Shown: in pieces, positions 41,526 through 43,168 of the stretch
How the letters are laid out: each line of letters begins with the position of its first letter
Numbering within the stretch: the first letter of the stretch is position 1
Source: Betaproteobacteria bacterium
GTDB taxonomy: Bacteria; Pseudomonadota; Gammaproteobacteria; Burkholderiales; SG8-39
Reading direction: 5' to 3'
Length of the DNA stretch: 43,168 nt
NCBI GenBank assembly: GCA_009693435.1
Contig: SHXF01000034.1
Span: 1-43,168 of the forward strand
The notes under the pieces: model-generated
What the model was told of the DNA's origin: nothing
Database searches by the model: none
What the model saw: only the letters and a program-made list of their open reading frames with translations
Program-made: the position numbers and the translations under genes

Positions 41526-42382
41526 CGGGCACGGCATCGGCGGCGTCAGCCTCGAGTGCGCCGCCGTCGGATGGGTCGGCAGCCGGCGGGGCCGCCCCGG
41601 ACCCCGCCCTGTACCAAAAATCGGCGGTCTGCATTGCGCTCGATGACGTAAGCGTCACCTACCGGGCGCGCAACCAGGATGTCAACGCGCTCTCGCACGT
41701 AACCTTGAGCGTGCGGGACGGCGAATTTCTCGCGCTGCTGGGGCCCACCGGCTGCGGCAAGAGCACCCTGCTCAAGATCGTCAGCGACCTGCTGCGTCCG
41801 ACTTCCGGAACGGTGTCCGTGCGCGGGCAGGCCGCCGCCGCGGCGCGCCATGCCAATGATTTCGGTTTCGTGTTTCAGGAGCCGGCGCTGCTGCCCTGGC
41901 GCACCGCCATCGACAACGTGATGCTGCCCCTCGAAGTCGTGAACTATCCGCCGGCCGAGCGCCGCGCCCGCTGCGAGCAGTTGCTCGCCATGGTGGGCCT
42001 CTCCCGATTTGCCGGCAGCTATCCGCACGAACTGTCGGGCGGGATGAAGCAGCGCGTCTCCATCGTGCGCGCGCTGTCGTGGAAGCCGTCCATCATGCTC
42101 ATGGACGAGCCGTTCTCGGCGCTGGATGAACTCACCAAGCAGCAGTTGCAGGACGAACTGCTGCAACTGTGGGCGAGCGAAAAGAAGACCATCGTGTTCG
42201 TCACCCACAATATTTCCGAAGCCGTGTATCTCGCCGACCGGGTGGTGGTGATGTCGGCGCACCCGGGACGCATCAATGCCGTGATACCGGTGGATCTGCC
42301 CCGGCCCCGGGATCCCGCGGTTCGCGACACGCTTGAATTCATCGGCCACGTGCGCCGCGCGCGGGAGGCGCTAAAGGGATGA
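41522..42382 (+). CDS. SsuB/TauB-type ABC transporter ATPase
   Basis: A 286-residue ATPase. After an unusual ~35-residue Ala/Ser/Pro-rich leader, the domain has Walker A GPTGCGKST (residues 74-82), the Q-loop FVFQEPALLPW, the ABC signature HELSGGMKQRVSIVRAL, Walker B IMLMDEPFSALDE and the switch His FVTHNISEAVYLAD. These are the usual motifs of nitrate/sulfonate/taurine-type importers. Both gene junctions overlap by 4 nt (ATGA), so binding protein, ATPase and permease are translated as a unit. The leader could be an annotation artefact if translation begins later, but no better start with a ribosome-binding site is obvious. Confidence 0.93.
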   Translation: MTGTASAASASSAPPSDGSAAGGAAPDPALYQKSAVCIALDDVSVTYRARNQDVNALSHVTLSVRDGEFLALLGPTGCGKSTLLKIVSDLLRPTSGTVSVRGQAAAAARHANDFGFVFQEPALLPWRTAIDNVMLPLEVVNYPPAERRARCEQLLAMVGLSRFAGSYPHELSGGMKQRVSIVRALSWKPSIMLMDEPFSALDELTKQQLQDELLQLWASEKKTIVFVTHNISEAVYLADRVVVMSAHPGRINAVIPVDLPRPRDPAVRDTLEFIGHVRRAREALKG

Positions 42383-43168
42383 GCGAGCACGCCGACCTGG
42401 CGCTGGAACCGGTGCCGCAGAAGGAAAAGGAAAGGTGGCTGGAGCGCCTGGCGCCGCCGCTGCTGATACTCGCGGCGGTTCTGGGCGTATGGGAATTCCT
42501 GGTGTGGCTGTTCGACGTGCCGCCCTGGCTGATGCCGGCGCCGTCCTCTGTCTGGGCGCGTTTTTTCAAGACCGAGACGCTGTGGTTTCATACCAGCATC
42601 ACCATACTCGAGGCGATGGCGGGCTTCGCCTTCTCGGCGGTGCTGGGCGTGGCGCTGTCCGCGGGCATCGTCCATTCGCGGTTTCTCGAACGCGGCGTGT
42701 TTCCCTACATCATCGTGTCCAATTCGATTCCCATCATCGCCGTCATTCCGCTGCTGACCATCTGGTTCGGATTCGGCATCGCGCCGAAGATCATGATCGC
42801 CTCCATCATCACCTTCTTCCCCATCGTCACCAACACTACGCGCGGCTTGAAGTCGGCCGATCCGCGCATACTCGACTTCATGCATTCCATCAACGCCACC
42901 CGCACCGAGGTGTTCTTCAAGGTGCAGCTGCCGGCGGCGCTGCCCTACATCTTCGCCAGCTTCAAGATCGCCGCCTCGCTGTCGCTGGTGGGCGCGGTGG
43001 TGGGCGAGTTCTACGGCTCCGATCGCGGGCTGGGTTATCTGGTCATCACCTCGGCCACGCAACTGCGCACCGACCTGTTGTTCGTTTCCATCATCGTGCT
43101 GGCGGTGCTGGGCGTGGGTCTTTTTACCCTGTTCGGCTGGCTGGAGCGCTCGGTGACGCGCGGCGAGG
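42379..43168 (+). CDS. SsuC/TauC-type ABC permease, 3' end beyond the window
   Basis: At least 263 residues. The ATG lies in the ATPase stop (ATGA). A cytoplasmic leader is followed by LAPPLLILAAVLGVWEFLVWL (first helix), the SsuC-type PPWLMPAPSSVWARF, several further helices (ILEAMAGFAFSAVLGVALSA, YIIVSNSIPIIAVIPLLTIWFGFG in parts) and the coupling loop ATRTEVFFKVQLPAALPYIFASFKIA (in parts), the EAA-like motif that contacts the ATPase. The last helices (LLFVSIIVLAVLGVGLFTLF) are present, so only a few residues are cut off at 43168. Confidence 0.92.
   Translation, partial: MSEHADLALEPVPQKEKERWLERLAPPLLILAAVLGVWEFLVWLFDVPPWLMPAPSSVWARFFKTETLWFHTSITILEAMAGFAFSAVLGVALSAGIVHSRFLERGVFPYIIVSNSIPIIAVIPLLTIWFGFGIAPKIMIASIITFFPIVTNTTRGLKSADPRILDFMHSINATRTEVFFKVQLPAALPYIFASFKIAASLSLVGAVVGEFYGSDRGLGYLVITSATQLRTDLLFVSIIVLAVLGVGLFTLFGWLERSVTRGE

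Overview
The window looks like chromosomal DNA of a GC-rich betaproteobacterium, probably an uncultured Burkholderiales or Rhodocyclales-like lineage. The signs are several orphan Bug/TctC-type periplasmic binding proteins, a CaiB CoA-transferase, UbiD, Rieske oxygenase genes, SsuABC-like transport, and two PEP-CTERM (exosortase-sorted) surface proteins. The species cannot be named from the sequence. It reads as accessory DNA: relics of transposition and broken genes lie between intact catabolic genes.

Region 1 (about 1-9.6 kb) is a decayed chromosomal integron. Six attC-like sites (1871-1939, 2352-2439, 3260-3350, 5632-5697, 7242-7328, 7735-7811) separate cassettes that all read on the minus strand: a MazF/RHH toxin-antitoxin pair, a secreted CxC protein, a membrane protein, DUF1272 plus a frameshifted TfoX-C gene (holding an IS701-family insertion), a Fic protein and a small MreB-like protein. 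On the right, a 56-codon 3' relic of an integron integrase (9441-9608) points away from the array, as in a normal integron. attI and the rest of intI were replaced by an IS91-family element. On the left, the array ends in the 3' end of a group II intron (maturase C-terminus, domains V/VI) lying antisense to the cassettes, as group IIC-attC introns do.

Region 2 (9.7-19.1 kb) is a catabolic block: Bug binding proteins, a 4,5-dihydroxyphthalate decarboxylase-like protein, a sulfatase, a CaiB/BaiF CoA-transferase, a GNAT acetyltransferase and a PaaI-type thioesterase, followed by an amidohydrolase at 20.0-21.5 kb. A Bug gene missing its first lobe and a truncated Bug gene show ongoing decay.

Region 3 (19.1-33.6 kb) is a gene graveyard. 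Three partial IS91-family elements with the same end (23.9, 26.1 and 31.4 kb) lie among gene stumps (ligB-like, livF, Gdt1, vapC, Rieske C-terminus). A broken atpG-atpD-atpC block has a 5'-cut atpG and a frameshifted atpD. Intact islands are a cytochrome P460 plus thioredoxin-fold pair, an AbrB/VapC pair, a MazG-like protein, HigBA and a second PEP-CTERM protein. At least eight toxin-antitoxin loci or relics are present in the window.

Region 4 (33.6-43.2 kb) is intact and catabolic. The most interesting locus is a minus-strand operon (38269 to 35919). It encodes an oxygenase subunit that keeps the mononuclear-iron ligands but has lost the Rieske motif, a partner that keeps the Rieske motif but lacks the iron site, and a glutathione S-transferase-like protein overlapping the partner by 4 nt. 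This resembles the GST-dependent NdmC/NdmD/NdmE N-demethylase of caffeine-degrading Pseudomonas, with a different gene architecture. It is followed by a VapBC pair, a UbiD-family decarboxylase and an SsuABC-like importer whose permease runs off the window; a paralogous binding protein lies at 34.9 kb. Together these genes suggest uptake and oxidative or decarboxylating breakdown of an aromatic or heteroaromatic acid whose identity cannot be read from the sequence.
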